Part shown: positions 24,255 to 34,800 of the stretch, in pieces | How the letters are laid out: every line of letters starts with the position of its first letter | How positions within the stretch are numbered: the stretch's first letter is position 1 | DNA from: Halopseudomonas oceani | Lineage (GTDB): Bacteria > Pseudomonadota > Gammaproteobacteria > Pseudomonadales > Pseudomonadaceae | Direction of reading: 5' to 3' | Length of the DNA stretch: 64,000 nucleotides | Assembly: GCF_002903165.1 (NCBI RefSeq) | Contig: NZ_PPSK01000015.1 | Location: 28,149-92,148, forward strand | The notes under the pieces: model-generated | Seen by the model: only the letters and a program-made list of their open reading frames with translations | Databases searched by the model: none | Told to the model about the DNA's origin: nothing | Translations under genes and position numbers: made by a program

Positions 24255-26062
24255 GCAACCCTGCCTTGAACGATGGCCTTGGCCATCATTTCCATCTTTT
24301 CCGCTTCCGAATTGCCATCCACCAGGCGCATGTAAGCGCCCCGGTAATCGGGCTTGTGGGCGTTTTCCAGCACAAAGGCTGTGGTCGAAACAACTTCACC
24401 ACCGATACTGTCGAAGGCCCGTGCACCCAAGTGCGCCATGGATAGGATGGTGTGCTGATTCAGGATGCGGCTACGCAAAGACTCGAAGGAGGAAAGGAAC
24501 ATCCAGCTCTGCATGGTGATCATGGCAACAGCTCCTCCCTTCACCGTCAGATCCAAGTTGCGCTCGATGAACATCGCAAACAGGTCGGATTTGCTGCTCG
24601 GGAACTTCTCCTTGGCCCAAGTGCTCAAGCGAGGGTTCATGCCCTTACTGCCCATGTAAGGAGGGTTAGCCACGACTACTGCGTAGCGCGGGCTCAAGGC
24701 ATCAGCCATGCGCAGAACAGTCAGGACTTTCTTGTGCGTCTCGGCCAGGAACAGGTTGCTGCTCATGTCCTTGCTCTCCAGCGTGGCCAGGACATCTGCC
24801 ACGTTGGCGACCTTGGGCACAATCAGCGAGCCGAAGTTGTCGGCTTCACTGAACTGCTCCAGCGTTTCGCGAAGGCCGTAGGTGAACAAGTCACGGCCGA
24901 CAAAGCTCATATACTCGTCCAGCTCTTCGCTGCTGAAGCTCACCTTTTCCAGCACGCAGATGTTCGGCCTGACGCCTTTATTGAAGAAGCGCCGTTGACG
25001 GGTACGGGCTTTCATGGTGAGCGCGAACGCAGCCAACTCACCAGCACGCTCATCCAGCTCGATGCCGAAGAGGTTGTGGGTGAGGATCTTTTCCGGGATC
25101 TCAGCCGAGTCATAGCCCTCTTCTTCGTACATCGCATACAGCAGGTCGAAGGCGTAGGTGAGCATGTGACCGGAGCCGCACGCCGGATCGCAGACTTTTA
25201 TGTCCTCTGGTCCGGTGATCTTGAGGAAATCACTCTCTGGCTTCTCTGGCGGGATGTAGTACTCCATTTGCTCTTCTAGCCGTGAGTTGGGCCGGTTGAG
25301 CAGCCAGAGTCGGCCCAGCGAGTTGTCCACCAGATAGCGCACAATCCAGTGCGGGGTGAACAGCTGAGTGGCCGCTGGGATATTCTCTGGAGTGATCTTC
25401 TGATTCTTCTTCAACCCCTCGAACACAGCGTCCTTCTTCTCGGAGATGTAGAACTGGTAGAGCCAGCCGATCACCTCGACATCTTCGCAAGCGTCGGGCG
25501 TCATGGCCTCGCGCGTGTAGGCCAAGATGGAATTACCCGAAAGCAAATCGTCGGGCATCAGAAGTTCGGTGTAGTCGTCGATGCGCTCGAACAGAAAGGG
25601 CATCGATTGGTGCCAAGCGTTGCACGCAGCAACTACCAACAGGCGGTAGGCTTCGCCTTGCGAGTCGTTGCTTGGTGCGCGGCCCGCTAGCAGATCCAGG
25701 ACCTTCTGACGAATCTGGCTCGGGACCATCTCTTCGTCGATATGCCCCATCTTGGCTTCAGCCAGGATCTCAGGTTGAAACTGCCCCTCAGCTGGAGACA
25801 CTACGCCGATGCGGGTGTAGCGATTTACGTCCATGAAGCGCAGGGCACAGAAGCGGTTAAACCAGGTGTAGGCAACACGCTCTTCCACATACTCGCGACC
25901 GGAGTTGCTGATCAGCTTTTCCAACTCAGCCACTACCTGGGCTCTCTCACGACGAGCAGCACTCTGCGGAGCCAACACCACATCCAACTTGCCACTCACC
26001 TGATCAAGCAAGGTGCGACGCGCGTATTGGGCAAATTTCTTGAGTTTGCTGGTATCCATCAA
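24251..26062 (-). CDS. pglX: PglX, N-terminal (methyltransferase) half of split gene
   Basis: A 603-aa protein holding the catalytic half of BREX PglX. It shows the SAM-binding motif DPACGSGHML, the adenine N6 catalytic motif ANPPY, and the conserved beginning KKFAQYARRTLLDQV. It ends abruptly with KAIVQGRVA after the methyltransferase domain; the specificity half is a separate gene 4.4 kb downstream. In type I BREX, PglX marks host DNA by adenine methylation so that BREX spares it. The first residue may be the second Met. The split lies at a domain border, so two-subunit function is possible. Confidence 0.9.
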   Translation of the reverse strand: MMDTSKLKKFAQYARRTLLDQVSGKLDVVLAPQSAARRERAQVVAELEKLISNSGREYVEERVAYTWFNRFCALRFMDVNRYTRIGVVSPAEGQFQPEILAEAKMGHIDEEMVPSQIRQKVLDLLAGRAPSNDSQGEAYRLLVVAACNAWHQSMPFLFERIDDYTELLMPDDLLSGNSILAYTREAMTPDACEDVEVIGWLYQFYISEKKDAVFEGLKKNQKITPENIPAATQLFTPHWIVRYLVDNSLGRLWLLNRPNSRLEEQMEYYIPPEKPESDFLKITGPEDIKVCDPACGSGHMLTYAFDLLYAMYEEEGYDSAEIPEKILTHNLFGIELDERAGELAAFALTMKARTRQRRFFNKGVRPNICVLEKVSFSSEELDEYMSFVGRDLFTYGLRETLEQFSEADNFGSLIVPKVANVADVLATLESKDMSSNLFLAETHKKVLTVLRMADALSPRYAVVVANPPYMGSKGMNPRLSTWAKEKFPSSKSDLFAMFIERNLDLTVKGGAVAMITMQSWMFLSSFESLRSRILNQHTILSMAHLGARAFDSIGGEVVSTTAFVLENAHKPDYRGAYMRLVDGNSEAEKMEMMAKAIVQGRVA

Positions 26063-26138
26063 TCCCCCACTCAGCCATTCAACTGAACGGCCCTAGACTT
26101 GGCCTCGCACCTGACGGGCCAGTTGTATTTATTCCGTG

Positions 26139-29100
26139 TCAGATCTGCACTCGGTTGCCGGCCTGGATTTCCTTCAGCCAGGCTTCACGTTGCTTATCCA
26201 AGTACTCGTCAAGCTCCGTTTCACTGGTCAGCCAGGGCTTTGCGTAGCCGACTTTGATGTGACGAGACTGCACAATGCGCGTCTCCGCCACATCCCTCAC
26301 GGGCACATGTAGTGGTCCGTCGGTGCTTTCAGGCTGATCGGATGGTTTCGGTGGCTCCACCTGAGGCGATTTCGGACGAGCCAGTTGCTCCAGCTTGATT
26401 AGCAGTTGGGGATACTGCTGTTCCTCGAAACGATTACGCTGGTCGCGAATAACCGCAATCAGCTTCTGACCTTTCAATTGTTGCTTAGCTTGTAAGAAGG
26501 GGGCCGAGAGCAGCTCTTTGTGGTCTTCAGCCAGCGCTGGGTATCCTTCAGCTCCTTGGAGACGCTGTTCCAGCTCATCAAGTAATTGTTCACTGGCGCT
26601 CTGTTCGTTTGCCAGCTGACTGGCAATCGCCTGTTGAAGCGCTTCAAGCTGCTGCCTGACCTGCTGCAGCTGATTACCCTGCCAAGGCTTGGCATCTGCC
26701 AGCACATCCAGAATTACGCTAACTTCAGCGGAGTCGACGTAAGCAAAATTGTCCTGTTGCTCCTGAACAAGCAGGCGGGCTTGATCGTATATCCCTTTCT
26801 GTGGGCTTTTCATAAAGCGCCGCACAGGGTCGATGATCTGCTCCTTAGCGTCCAACAGCTGGTCTTCTGCCCGGGAAAGGTCTGTCAGGAACCACGCAGG
26901 ACTCTGGGCGGCGACTTCCTTGAGTGTGGCCAACACGCCGTCCAGGACGCCGAGGAAGGGGTACTGCACCTTCTGCCCATGAAGCTCAGCCAGGTCAATC
27001 TCCATCTCCTTAATTGCGTCGATGGTTTCCCGGGCTAGCGCGCGGGCCTCATTGCTGCTTGCCGGCTCGCCGACGAAATCAGCATAAAAGTCCTTGAGTG
27101 CCCGTACTTGGGACGCACTGAACTCAATCTGCGGCTCAAGTACCAAGGTCGCATGGGCATTGGTATTGCGCAGGCTGCGCTCCAGTAAATCCCCTTCCAG
27201 CGGATTGCTATCCTGACGCACCTCTACTTTCCCACGCGCAAAAAGAAGTGCAAGGTTGCAGAGGATAGCCGCGTAGTACCAGCCGTAACTTTTGCGCTCA
27301 AAACGCTCCAGTAGGCTTTTCACCGTTGTCCGAACACCGCTACGGGCGTTGGTCTGGATAAACGCCAATAGCTCCTGCTCCGGCTCACTCAGGCTGGTGG
27401 CATCATTACCAAGCAGCCCTTCCTGCCCCTGGCGCAGGTACTTACCAATATCGGCCTCGCTGAACGGGACATCCCGCAACATACGCAAGTTCGGATAGGT
27501 GGTTTCGATCAGCTGGAAAAAACCTTTCAAAACACGAGTTTGGCCATCGGTATTAGGAACATCGATATCGGCGGCATTGATAATCAGTTGCGCACCGGCC
27601 AACAGCTGCTTCGCACGCTCCTGAAGATCCGCCGAGCGCTCGGTATTCTGAAAGCTTTTGGCATCGAGGATGCGCTTGACCGACTCCTGCGGCGTGCTGC
27701 TGTTCTGACGGATGTAGGTCTCAGTGCGCTTGTACATCGTGAGGTCTTGCATAAATCGCGCATCAGCCGGCAAAACAACACGAAGCTCATCACGTCCCAT
27801 GCTTTGCATACGCTGCACGGTGAGGTTATCGAAGTTGTCACTCAGCGGTGTTACAACGTGGATGGCAAGCTCTTGCTCACGACTTAGTACCTTATCGTCC
27901 ATCTTGCGTGTATAAGCGTAATCCTGACCGTTTTCATAGCGGATTTTGCGCTGCTTGATGACACCGTCAAACAGTAACTTCTCCAGCTCATCAAGGATGT
28001 CACCGGTCTCAGCCTCGGTGTTTTTGATTTCTTCCTCGATATCTTTTTCTTCGTCCGTCAGGTACTCATACAGCTCGCCATTACGCTGGATGTACGTCTG
28101 CTGCTCCAGCAGGTTGAGCGCCGCTTCGAGCTTCTTGCGCTGGGCAGGTACATCTTCACCAAAGCCCTCCAGCATCAGCACACCAAGATTGCGTAAGGTG
28201 GCTTTAAATTCTTTCACGTATTTGACCAAGAAAAGCGTCTTGAGCACGCGAACCGCATACTCATCACCCAAGTGGTGCTCCGCTGTACTGATTGCGCTTT
28301 GGATGGCGCTTTTCAATGCGCCGCGAATACCCTCGAACATCCGATCGAAGGTGGCCAGTTGACCAACTGGTTCGTTTTCAATGGCGATCGCGACTTCGCG
28401 AAAAACACCCAGCATTGATCGCTCACCGACTGAATTGGCCTTGCCTTCAAACCCGTTATGCGCAGAGATTCCGCGGATAGCAGCCTGGAACAACGGAAAC
28501 TGGTAAGGAACAAATGGATAGCAGTAGGTAAAGTGCGCAACATCCCGAAAGTTCTGATAGGTCTGGGCACCATCCGAGAACTCGAAAAGGGTTTTGAAAT
28601 TGTTCACCTGCTGTTCGTATACAGCCCCCAGAATGTCTGCACCAGTCTGGTTTTTGGTCAGTAGCCTGCGCTGAATCACCTCGGCCACATCCGCACTGGT
28701 TAACTTCAGGCGATTGGAGAATCGAGCCTGGATCTTGGTGAAGTCATTGCTCTGCTGCTTGCTAAGGTCACCAAGCACAGAGTTCATATCCTCTTGAGCT
28801 GTGACGATGATCCACGCCCGCCCGTTGCACTTGGTCGCGAGGCTTTCAGCAACCGTCTGCAGGTTGGTCATCAGTTTGGTGTTTTCTGCAATGTACTGCC
28901 CAACTTCGTCGACAAAGAAATTCAGACGGAAATTGGCTGGCTGCTTGTCCAACCACGCCTTCACCTGGTTACCGAAATCCTCAATCGAGACGCTGTATTG
29001 CGTGCGATATTTATCAAGGATGCCTTTGGCTATGGCGGGATCTTCACCCGTGATCTGCGCATAAGCCTTGGCAATGCTGCCGGACTCCAACAACGCCTGC

Positions 29101-29681
29101 TCGCGCCCCCGCTCCCAAGGCTTGTTGGCGATAGCCTGATAAGCCTCCTTGAAAGTCTGAAACTGTTCGCGGCTGTCCAGATCACGCTCAAACTGGGCGA
29201 TGTAGCCTTGCTTGCCGAAATAGCCACACATTTCGTTGAAGACTTTTACGAACACCGAGAGCAAGGCATCGATCTGCGTTTTGCTGATGATGTCGGCCTT
29301 CTGATCGATATTGAAGAGAATGCTTTTCGACGGAATGGCAACGGCCTTCTTCAGCTTGCTGCGTAGCAGCTCGTCATCCTCATCGATCTTGGGTAGGAAA
29401 ATACCCAGTGCCGAAGAACCATCAATGGTGCGATTTTCCAGAAGCAAGGCCAGCATCTTCAGAAGGTGCGACTTACCCGACCCAAAAAAACCAGAAACCC
29501 AGACACCGTTTGCACCGTGATAGTTGGTGTATGCATCAAGGAAAGCCTCAAGCCGCTTGGCGACCTCGTCGGTGAGCACATACTCACTGAGCTCGTTATA
29601 CAGACTCGCTTCATCATCAGCCTTGATCACCCCCTCAATGGGGCGACTGACCGGGTTCAGGAAAATACCGTTGAGTTCCAT
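26139..29681 (-). CDS. brxC: BREX ATPase BrxC (PglY-like)
   Basis: A 1180-aa BrxC. It begins with MELNGIFLNPVSRPIEGVI, typical of the family, followed by the Walker A loop GFFGSGKSHLLKML and Walker B NFFVDEVGQYI. The long C-terminal region is helical with coiled-coil parts rich in Gln and Glu (about residues 985-1120). BrxC is a core NTPase of the BREX complex. GAGGAAG precedes the start. It lies between brxB and pglX in canonical order, and a 76-bp gap precedes pglX. Confidence 0.96.
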   Translation of the reverse strand: MELNGIFLNPVSRPIEGVIKADDEASLYNELSEYVLTDEVAKRLEAFLDAYTNYHGANGVWVSGFFGSGKSHLLKMLALLLENRTIDGSSALGIFLPKIDEDDELLRSKLKKAVAIPSKSILFNIDQKADIISKTQIDALLSVFVKVFNEMCGYFGKQGYIAQFERDLDSREQFQTFKEAYQAIANKPWERGREQALLESGSIAKAYAQITGEDPAIAKGILDKYRTQYSVSIEDFGNQVKAWLDKQPANFRLNFFVDEVGQYIAENTKLMTNLQTVAESLATKCNGRAWIIVTAQEDMNSVLGDLSKQQSNDFTKIQARFSNRLKLTSADVAEVIQRRLLTKNQTGADILGAVYEQQVNNFKTLFEFSDGAQTYQNFRDVAHFTYCYPFVPYQFPLFQAAIRGISAHNGFEGKANSVGERSMLGVFREVAIAIENEPVGQLATFDRMFEGIRGALKSAIQSAISTAEHHLGDEYAVRVLKTLFLVKYVKEFKATLRNLGVLMLEGFGEDVPAQRKKLEAALNLLEQQTYIQRNGELYEYLTDEEKDIEEEIKNTEAETGDILDELEKLLFDGVIKQRKIRYENGQDYAYTRKMDDKVLSREQELAIHVVTPLSDNFDNLTVQRMQSMGRDELRVVLPADARFMQDLTMYKRTETYIRQNSSTPQESVKRILDAKSFQNTERSADLQERAKQLLAGAQLIINAADIDVPNTDGQTRVLKGFFQLIETTYPNLRMLRDVPFSEADIGKYLRQGQEGLLGNDATSLSEPEQELLAFIQTNARSGVRTTVKSLLERFERKSYGWYYAAILCNLALLFARGKVEVRQDSNPLEGDLLERSLRNTNAHATLVLEPQIEFSASQVRALKDFYADFVGEPASSNEARALARETIDAIKEMEIDLAELHGQKVQYPFLGVLDGVLATLKEVAAQSPAWFLTDLSRAEDQLLDAKEQIIDPVRRFMKSPQKGIYDQARLLVQEQQDNFAYVDSAEVSVILDVLADAKPWQGNQLQQVRQQLEALQQAIASQLANEQSASEQLLDELEQRLQGAEGYPALAEDHKELLSAPFLQAKQQLKGQKLIAVIRDQRNRFEEQQYPQLLIKLEQLARPKSPQVEPPKPSDQPESTDGPLHVPVRDVAETRIVQSRHIKVGYAKPWLTSETELDEYLDKQREAWLKEIQAGNRVQI

Positions 29682-29692
29682 CTACTGCTTCC

Positions 29693-30358
29693 TCAAGCCT
29701 GAGTCTCAAAAATGTTGAATGCACGGTAGTATTTGTCGTCGTGCAACAAGCCAAATAGTTCCAACGAAGCCCCCTGCTCCAGCGAATACCGGTACTCACC
29801 GGGGAAGAACATGACCGTCGGTTTTGACTTGGCAGTGCTCTGCAGGTTGTTCAGCACATTGTGCGAGCGAATGTAAGGGAAGACCTCTCCGATGCCGGAG
29901 AGAAACAAAACATCGTAATCTGCTGCGGCGATACGCTCGCCAATGGCGGGGATCAGATACTCCTCAATGCCCAGGACATTTTGCAACGTTTCCAGCAACT
30001 GATCTTTCTCTGCCTCGGGTTCAACAGCTAGAAGGTCGTCCCAGAGGCTGGTCTCGTCGCTACCACCCTCTCGGGCCTTGAGCAGCTCGATGGATAGGTC
30101 GTACAGGTTAACTTCAAGCACCTGAACACCTCGCCCATGCAGGCAAGGAACACTCATATTCGCCAGGCGGGTCACCAGTTGACGACGGACACGATCCATC
30201 TCAAAGGCTTCTGCTGCCTTAAATTCGCATATGTAGAATGGCAGATCATTATTCAGCCCTCTCATCTCAAGAAAGCGCTGACCACTGATTACGCCGAGCA
30301 AGTGATCGAAGCGAACCGCCATTGGCTGTTCGCTGATTTTCCGGTTTATTGAAGCCAA
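29693..30358 (-). CDS. brxB: BREX protein BrxB (DUF1788)
   Basis: A 221-aa member of the DUF1788 family, recognised by RFDHLLGVISGQRF, GVQVLEVNLYDLSI and FLSGIGEVFPYIRSHNVLNNL, the latter typical of BrxB. The reading frame starts at TTG with AGGAG 8 bases upstream, inside the end of brxA. An ATG 12 codons later lacks a site. BrxB is a small core component of type I BREX of unknown biochemical role. Confidence 0.93.
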   Translation of the reverse strand: MASINRKISEQPMAVRFDHLLGVISGQRFLEMRGLNNDLPFYICEFKAAEAFEMDRVRRQLVTRLANMSVPCLHGRGVQVLEVNLYDLSIELLKAREGGSDETSLWDDLLAVEPEAEKDQLLETLQNVLGIEEYLIPAIGERIAAADYDVLFLSGIGEVFPYIRSHNVLNNLQSTAKSKPTVMFFPGEYRYSLEQGASLELFGLLHDDKYYRAFNIFETQA

Positions 30359-30957
30359 CGTACGATCTCCTGATCTGTTGCTGGATAGATCAGCAACTCT
30401 TCCTTGCCCTTCTCTGCCAATAGCTGGGCCAACGCCGGCGACAGTAGCGCTGGCTGAATTTGCATCGATTCACTGAGCAAGTCAGCCTCTCGCAACATCC
30501 GAAAGAGGTTTTGCTTCAGTTTTTTCTGCGTCGATTCAGCAATCTGATCAAGCTCAGCGTGCCAAAGCGCTTTTCTACTCCAGAATGAGTCGAAGTCAAC
30601 CGGTGATAGGGTGCGCCGCCTTACCAACAGATGCTCGCGCACTACTTCAGTCGCGAACTCACGGATAAAAGCATATCGCCGCGCGCAGGCAGCCCACAGA
30701 AGGTAGCCTAGATCTTTCCTGTTTCCCTCAACCAACGCCTCAAGCTCTCCGACATCCAAGAGTTCAAGACGAGCAACAATCTCCTTACTTATCCGCATTG
30801 CTGCAGCGGCTGTGCGCACCTGGAGCAAATTCTGCTCACGTACTTGATCGCGCGTACTCTGCCAATCACGGCTCAAGAGGAAAAGCTCCGCAACCATCGG
30901 CGACTCCTGAATAAACAGCCCGCCGGTAGTGAATGACAAACGGTACAACTCAGACAT
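30346..30957 (-). CDS. brxA: BREX protein BrxA (DUF1819)
   Basis: A 203-aa DUF1819 protein starting MSELYRLSFTTGGLF, preceded by GGAGG, so the shorter start is chosen over the longer frame. BrxA is the first core gene of type I BREX, a helical winged-helix-like DNA-binding protein. Its start overlaps the end of the small HTH gene upstream, and its end overlaps brxB, showing continuous coupling of the operon. Confidence 0.93.
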   Translation of the reverse strand: MSELYRLSFTTGGLFIQESPMVAELFLLSRDWQSTRDQVREQNLLQVRTAAAAMRISKEIVARLELLDVGELEALVEGNRKDLGYLLWAACARRYAFIREFATEVVREHLLVRRRTLSPVDFDSFWSRKALWHAELDQIAESTQKKLKQNLFRMLREADLLSESMQIQPALLSPALAQLLAEKGKEELLIYPATDQEIVRWLQ

Positions 30958-31150
30958 CCGTGGCCTCCGGCGTATCATCGCTGGCACCACCGGCCTTAAC
31001 CCAAGCGTCGACCTCTGACCTCTGAAACTTCCATAAACGTCCCACCTTGTGCGCTGGCATGCGCCGCTTCGCGATCCATGCATAGACGGTATCCTTGCTC
31101 ACACCCAAGTGCTCGCCGATGTCCTCCACACTCAACCACCGATCAGTCAT
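30950..31150 (-). CDS. Small excisionase-type HTH protein leading the BREX operon
   Basis: A 66-aa MerR/excisionase-like helix-turn-helix protein: WLSVEDIGEHLGVSKDTVYAWIAKRRMP followed by a basic wing KVGRLWKFQRSEVDAW. GGAGGAAA stands directly before the ATG. Its stop overlaps the ribosome-binding and start region of brxA, so it is the true first gene of the BREX transcript. It may regulate the operon or act in DNA binding with BREX. Confidence 0.85.
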   Translation of the reverse strand: MTDRWLSVEDIGEHLGVSKDTVYAWIAKRRMPAHKVGRLWKFQRSEVDAWVKAGGASDDTPEATDV

Positions 31151-31560
31151 TTTCCTCCGCCCAACAGGCCGCGCAAAACCATGACTTTATCAGATCAAAG
31201 AGGGTTAGACCGGATTAAACAGGAATAGCCACTACCGCTAGCAGTAACAATCATTAGGAAAGGTCATCCATGACCAAGGGATCCTTCCCTGCCCACTCCC
31301 AGCGGGCACAGTTGGATGATATGTCGCGTTAGCTGACAGACCAATAATGGTCATGCATACAGGTCAAGTTTTCAGGCGGATGCTGGAACCTGCGCATCGC
31401 TTCTTGAAGGCTCGCTACTTGGTCGCTTACTTAGTCGGTTACATAGTCGCGACTTGCTGTGGGGCAGCGATTTTGCGGCTCCTAAGCCGTCGACCACCGT
31501 CGAGGGAACATCAGCAAAGCAGCCGACCTTGCATCAACCCGAATCAACGTGCCATCTTGA

Positions 31561-31594
31561 TTGACACGTCTTCATACACGACGCTTATGTGTCA
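31561..31594 (+). promoter_or_regulatory. brxR promoter/operator, copy 1
   Basis: TTGACA at 31561 is a good -35 box with a weak -10 (GCTTAT) about 16 bases on. The sequences TGACAC and GTGTCA at its two ends are inverted half-sites overlapping the promoter, as expected for an autorepressor. The same arrangement is kept in copy 2, although the gene behind copy 1 is dead. Confidence 0.5.
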
Positions 31595-31618
31595 GCTTTT
31601 CAAGCAGGTAAGGACACC

Positions 31619-31800
31619 ATGAAACGCAGTACCACCCCCGAATCCGTTCGCTGGGATCTTGCCCTTCGTTACCGCTTGATCGAGACGGCCGCCTGGTGGG
31701 AAGGCCGGTTGACCCAGTACCTGATGCAGAGCTTCGGTATCAGCCGCTAGCAGGCCTCCAAGGACATCAACACCTCCATCACCAACCATGCCCCGAAGAA
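31619..31800 (+). pseudogene. Truncated brxR-type WYL regulator
   Basis: The first 60 codons match the intact regulator at 40931 (MKRS.TPESVRWDLALRYRL, then the HTH), but a one-codon deletion and a CAG-to-TAG change at 31748 stop it in the helix-turn-helix. The rest is missing: homology ends near 31800, where the end of the helicase gene begins. It stands exactly where brxR stands in many BREX loci, divergent from brxA, so it is the original regulator copy that has decayed. Confidence 0.8.
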
Positions 31801-31830
31801 CCCGGAGCGGTTCAGGTCGCATTGAAGGAC

Positions 31831-34800
31831 TCACACCCTCGGCATCAAGTCGATAGACCAAGCCTCCAACTGTCCCTGCGATACTTGGGAGCTATCGAGC
31901 AGATCAAGCAGTTCTTCCTGTCGCGGCTGACCAAAGACCACCCGGTAAGCAGCCAACTGGCGTTTCAACCTGGCGAAGGCCTCAACCTCGCTGGTGTAAG
32001 GCAATGCCGGCACATGGCGCTCGATCCGAGCCTCTCCCGGTGCGACCCAATAAGGCACTAGTTCGCTGCGGCCCTGCGCACGCGCTTCCCGATCAGCGCG
32101 CACAAAGATTTCTTGCCAGAGGTTTTGACCGGGGCGCCAGTTACACAGTGACTCGGAGGAAAAGCGGGCGGCAACATTCTTACGTACTGCGTGCCCCTTA
32201 TACCGATGCACCCGTCCCTCCCGCTGCTCCATATCCACCGGATTACCGGGCAGGTTCCAGTGAACAATCCGATGACACCACGGATGGAAGTCAAGCCCCT
32301 CTTGTCCCACTGATGTACTCGAGAGCAGGAATGGGCGGAATGGGCTGTTGAAGGCCTTTCGTACTGCGTCCTGAGTCAAACCGCCCTCCTCTGACTGCAA
32401 ATGCCCAAAGCGCAGAGCAAACATCATCCGCAGATGCAGCTCCTCCGTCTCAACCTGTTTACCCTTAACCCGATAGCAGCGAGCCAGCACTCGTGAAGGC
32501 CGTGGCTCTACCATTTCCACCACATCGGCTACGCAGTCACGGCAGACGGAGTTGATTTCCTGGCCTGCCGCCCAACCATGCTGCTCGAACACTAGATGCC
32601 AGGTTTCGTCGAGCACTGCTTGCAAGTTCCCGTCACGGCAATAGCGCAAGACACGATGCCAGTAGGCATCTTCATCGCTGGAATCAGAACCGGTGGAGTC
32701 CAGCTGACGGATAAGGCGAATCGATGCCGGGCGGTTGAACAAACGCCAGAATGAATAGGCGGTCCTAGCAGCTAGCTCCCGACGTACCAGCGGTGACAAT
32801 CCAGGCACATCAAGCATGCGCGCAGCAAGCACAGCCGGCGAGCCAAGCGCTACATCAGTTAGGGTTTCAAGCAAGTGATCAGGACGGCGCCCCAGGGTGC
32901 TGATATCCAGGGAGAGCAGGTCATCTACGTAGCCAGGCAAATACTCAGGATTGGGTCGATACTCCGGTGCTGCAGAGTCATGCGGCCAGTCAGACAAAAA
33001 CTCACGCATGTCAGGATCCAGCAGCAACGGCGCCGCCCATTCCCAACGATTATCTACCGCAACATCCTCAGGATCAGGCAAGGTTTGGAGCAGCTCTGCC
33101 ACCTGACCACGTACCCATTCGCGCCGGTCAACACCTACTGGAGCAGCAAGAGGATGAGCCTTATCTGCCAGTGTCAGACAGGGCATAAGCAGCAGCAACA
33201 GGCGATGCCGGGCTCGAGATCCACTTGTTTCAGTCAGGCGCAACAGGGCGCTCTGGCGACGATCCGGTTCGTGGTAACTCTCAAAATCAGGCCCCAGCAT
33301 TCGCCGCTCGGCTTCATAGCTGAGCAGACCACTGACTACATCGGGAACCATGTTCCAGGCAGAGAACAACAGCGCCTTGCTCTGCCCATGCTGTCCCTCA
33401 TAGGCTCCAGCCAACGGCCAGTATGGTACGGTCGGTGGCATCCAAAGCAGCTTCCACAATCCACTGTCGATCAAGCGTTCTCGCAAGTCACGCAGTTTTG
33501 CATGTGCATCCGGCACAGGCTCGAGCTTTGAAACAGCATCGATGGACAGCATGCTGTCTTGGTGCTCGGTGATGACCTTGGCCAGCTTTTCAGGGAAGCG
33601 CTGCTGCGTATCCTGTATCCGCTTGTCCACGTTGTAGCGATGCATGAAGTTGGCGAGATAGGGGGCGGACTTCCAGTAAACCATTGGATCTCGCTCACCT
33701 ACCGCACGAAATACCGCATCTGCCGACAGATACTGGCGTACATCCTCAGGCTGCAGTTTTACGGTATTGCCAGGCTCGACCAGCATACCGTCATGTTCTT
33801 CTGTGGCTGCCACGCGCTCGGTGCGAGCCATCACCTCTCGCAGGCAGAGCTCAAGCTCCTGCTTGGCTGGCAAGATCTGATCCGTTTCTCCCCTAGCTGC
33901 AAGACGTAACCCGCGACCAAATTCGGTAATCGCAGACTTCAGACGAGCGCCCCGCTTCTCGTCATGCCCAAGCAGAAAGGCGGTAGTAGCAATGAAATCC
34001 TTATAGTGGTCCTCCTGCTCAATCTCTGCGTCCGTGGTGAACAGCTTGTACGGAGTTGCGGAGAGCAGCAGCACCCTCGCAGGGACCCCCTCCGATGATT
34101 TAGCGCTAAACAGTGCCTGAGCAATCTCTGCCGAAGGATCAGATTCGGCCTGCTCTGGATCCAGAAGTGTTTTGAAGCGCTGGAACTCATCCACCACTAT
34201 CAAGTCCGGCTCCAGCGCTTCGACGCAAACCTCAGCCAGCAACTGACGTAGTTCGCCGATCAAGCGTCGACGCAAATGACCAGCATCCGGCGGGTAGGAC
34301 TCCCGATAACGAGCGAAGTAGCCGGTTGCAGCGTCAATTACATCCTGTTGCAGACGCCCACTATCCCGGAATCGCTCCCGGAAACGTGCAGCAATGCCCT
34401 CTTCCAGCGGCAGTGGCCAGTCATTGAGCTGCTGACGCCAGCGCTCACGGCTCTGGACCGCTCCCTGGAGTAAGTTCATCAACCCCACTCGTGGCATAAC
34501 TACACCGTCGAGGAGGTGAAACAGTAACCGGCGTTCATCCCGCATCCCGGTCGAACGCCCCATGTCAAAGGAGGTACCTGGGGTAAAGCTGACAAAGTTC
34601 AGCTTGCTACCAGCCAATCCCAGCTGCCCCTCACGGGGGGCAAGCTCAGTAGCGAGCATGGTCAAGCGAGAAGCAAGGGAAAAACTGACCTGGTTGTCAC
34701 CGGTGATCCGCAGTTTCGGTAGATTGGAGCGGGCAATACTCTGGTTGCTGCAGATATAAATCACGTCGATCCGATCGACATCCTGCCAGAGTTTGTCTAC

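Larger units (their letters stand above)
31261..31800 (+). repeat. Direct repeat, copy 1 (brxR upstream region plus gene start)
   Basis: About 540 bp that match, imperfectly, 40575-41115 in the same orientation. The match covers the whole upstream control region (blocks around TGCCCACTCCC, GATGATATGTCGCGTTAGCTG, GGGGCAGCGATTTTGCGG and TTGACACGTCTTCA) and the first 60 codons of a WYL regulator gene. The two copies bracket 9.3 kb. Confidence 0.85.

Noticed and set aside
18066..26062. Split pglX as a simple frameshift or assembly error
   Set aside because: The halves are separated by 4.4 kb holding two intact genes and an ATPase stub, with overlapping stop/start junctions throughout. A base error cannot produce this.
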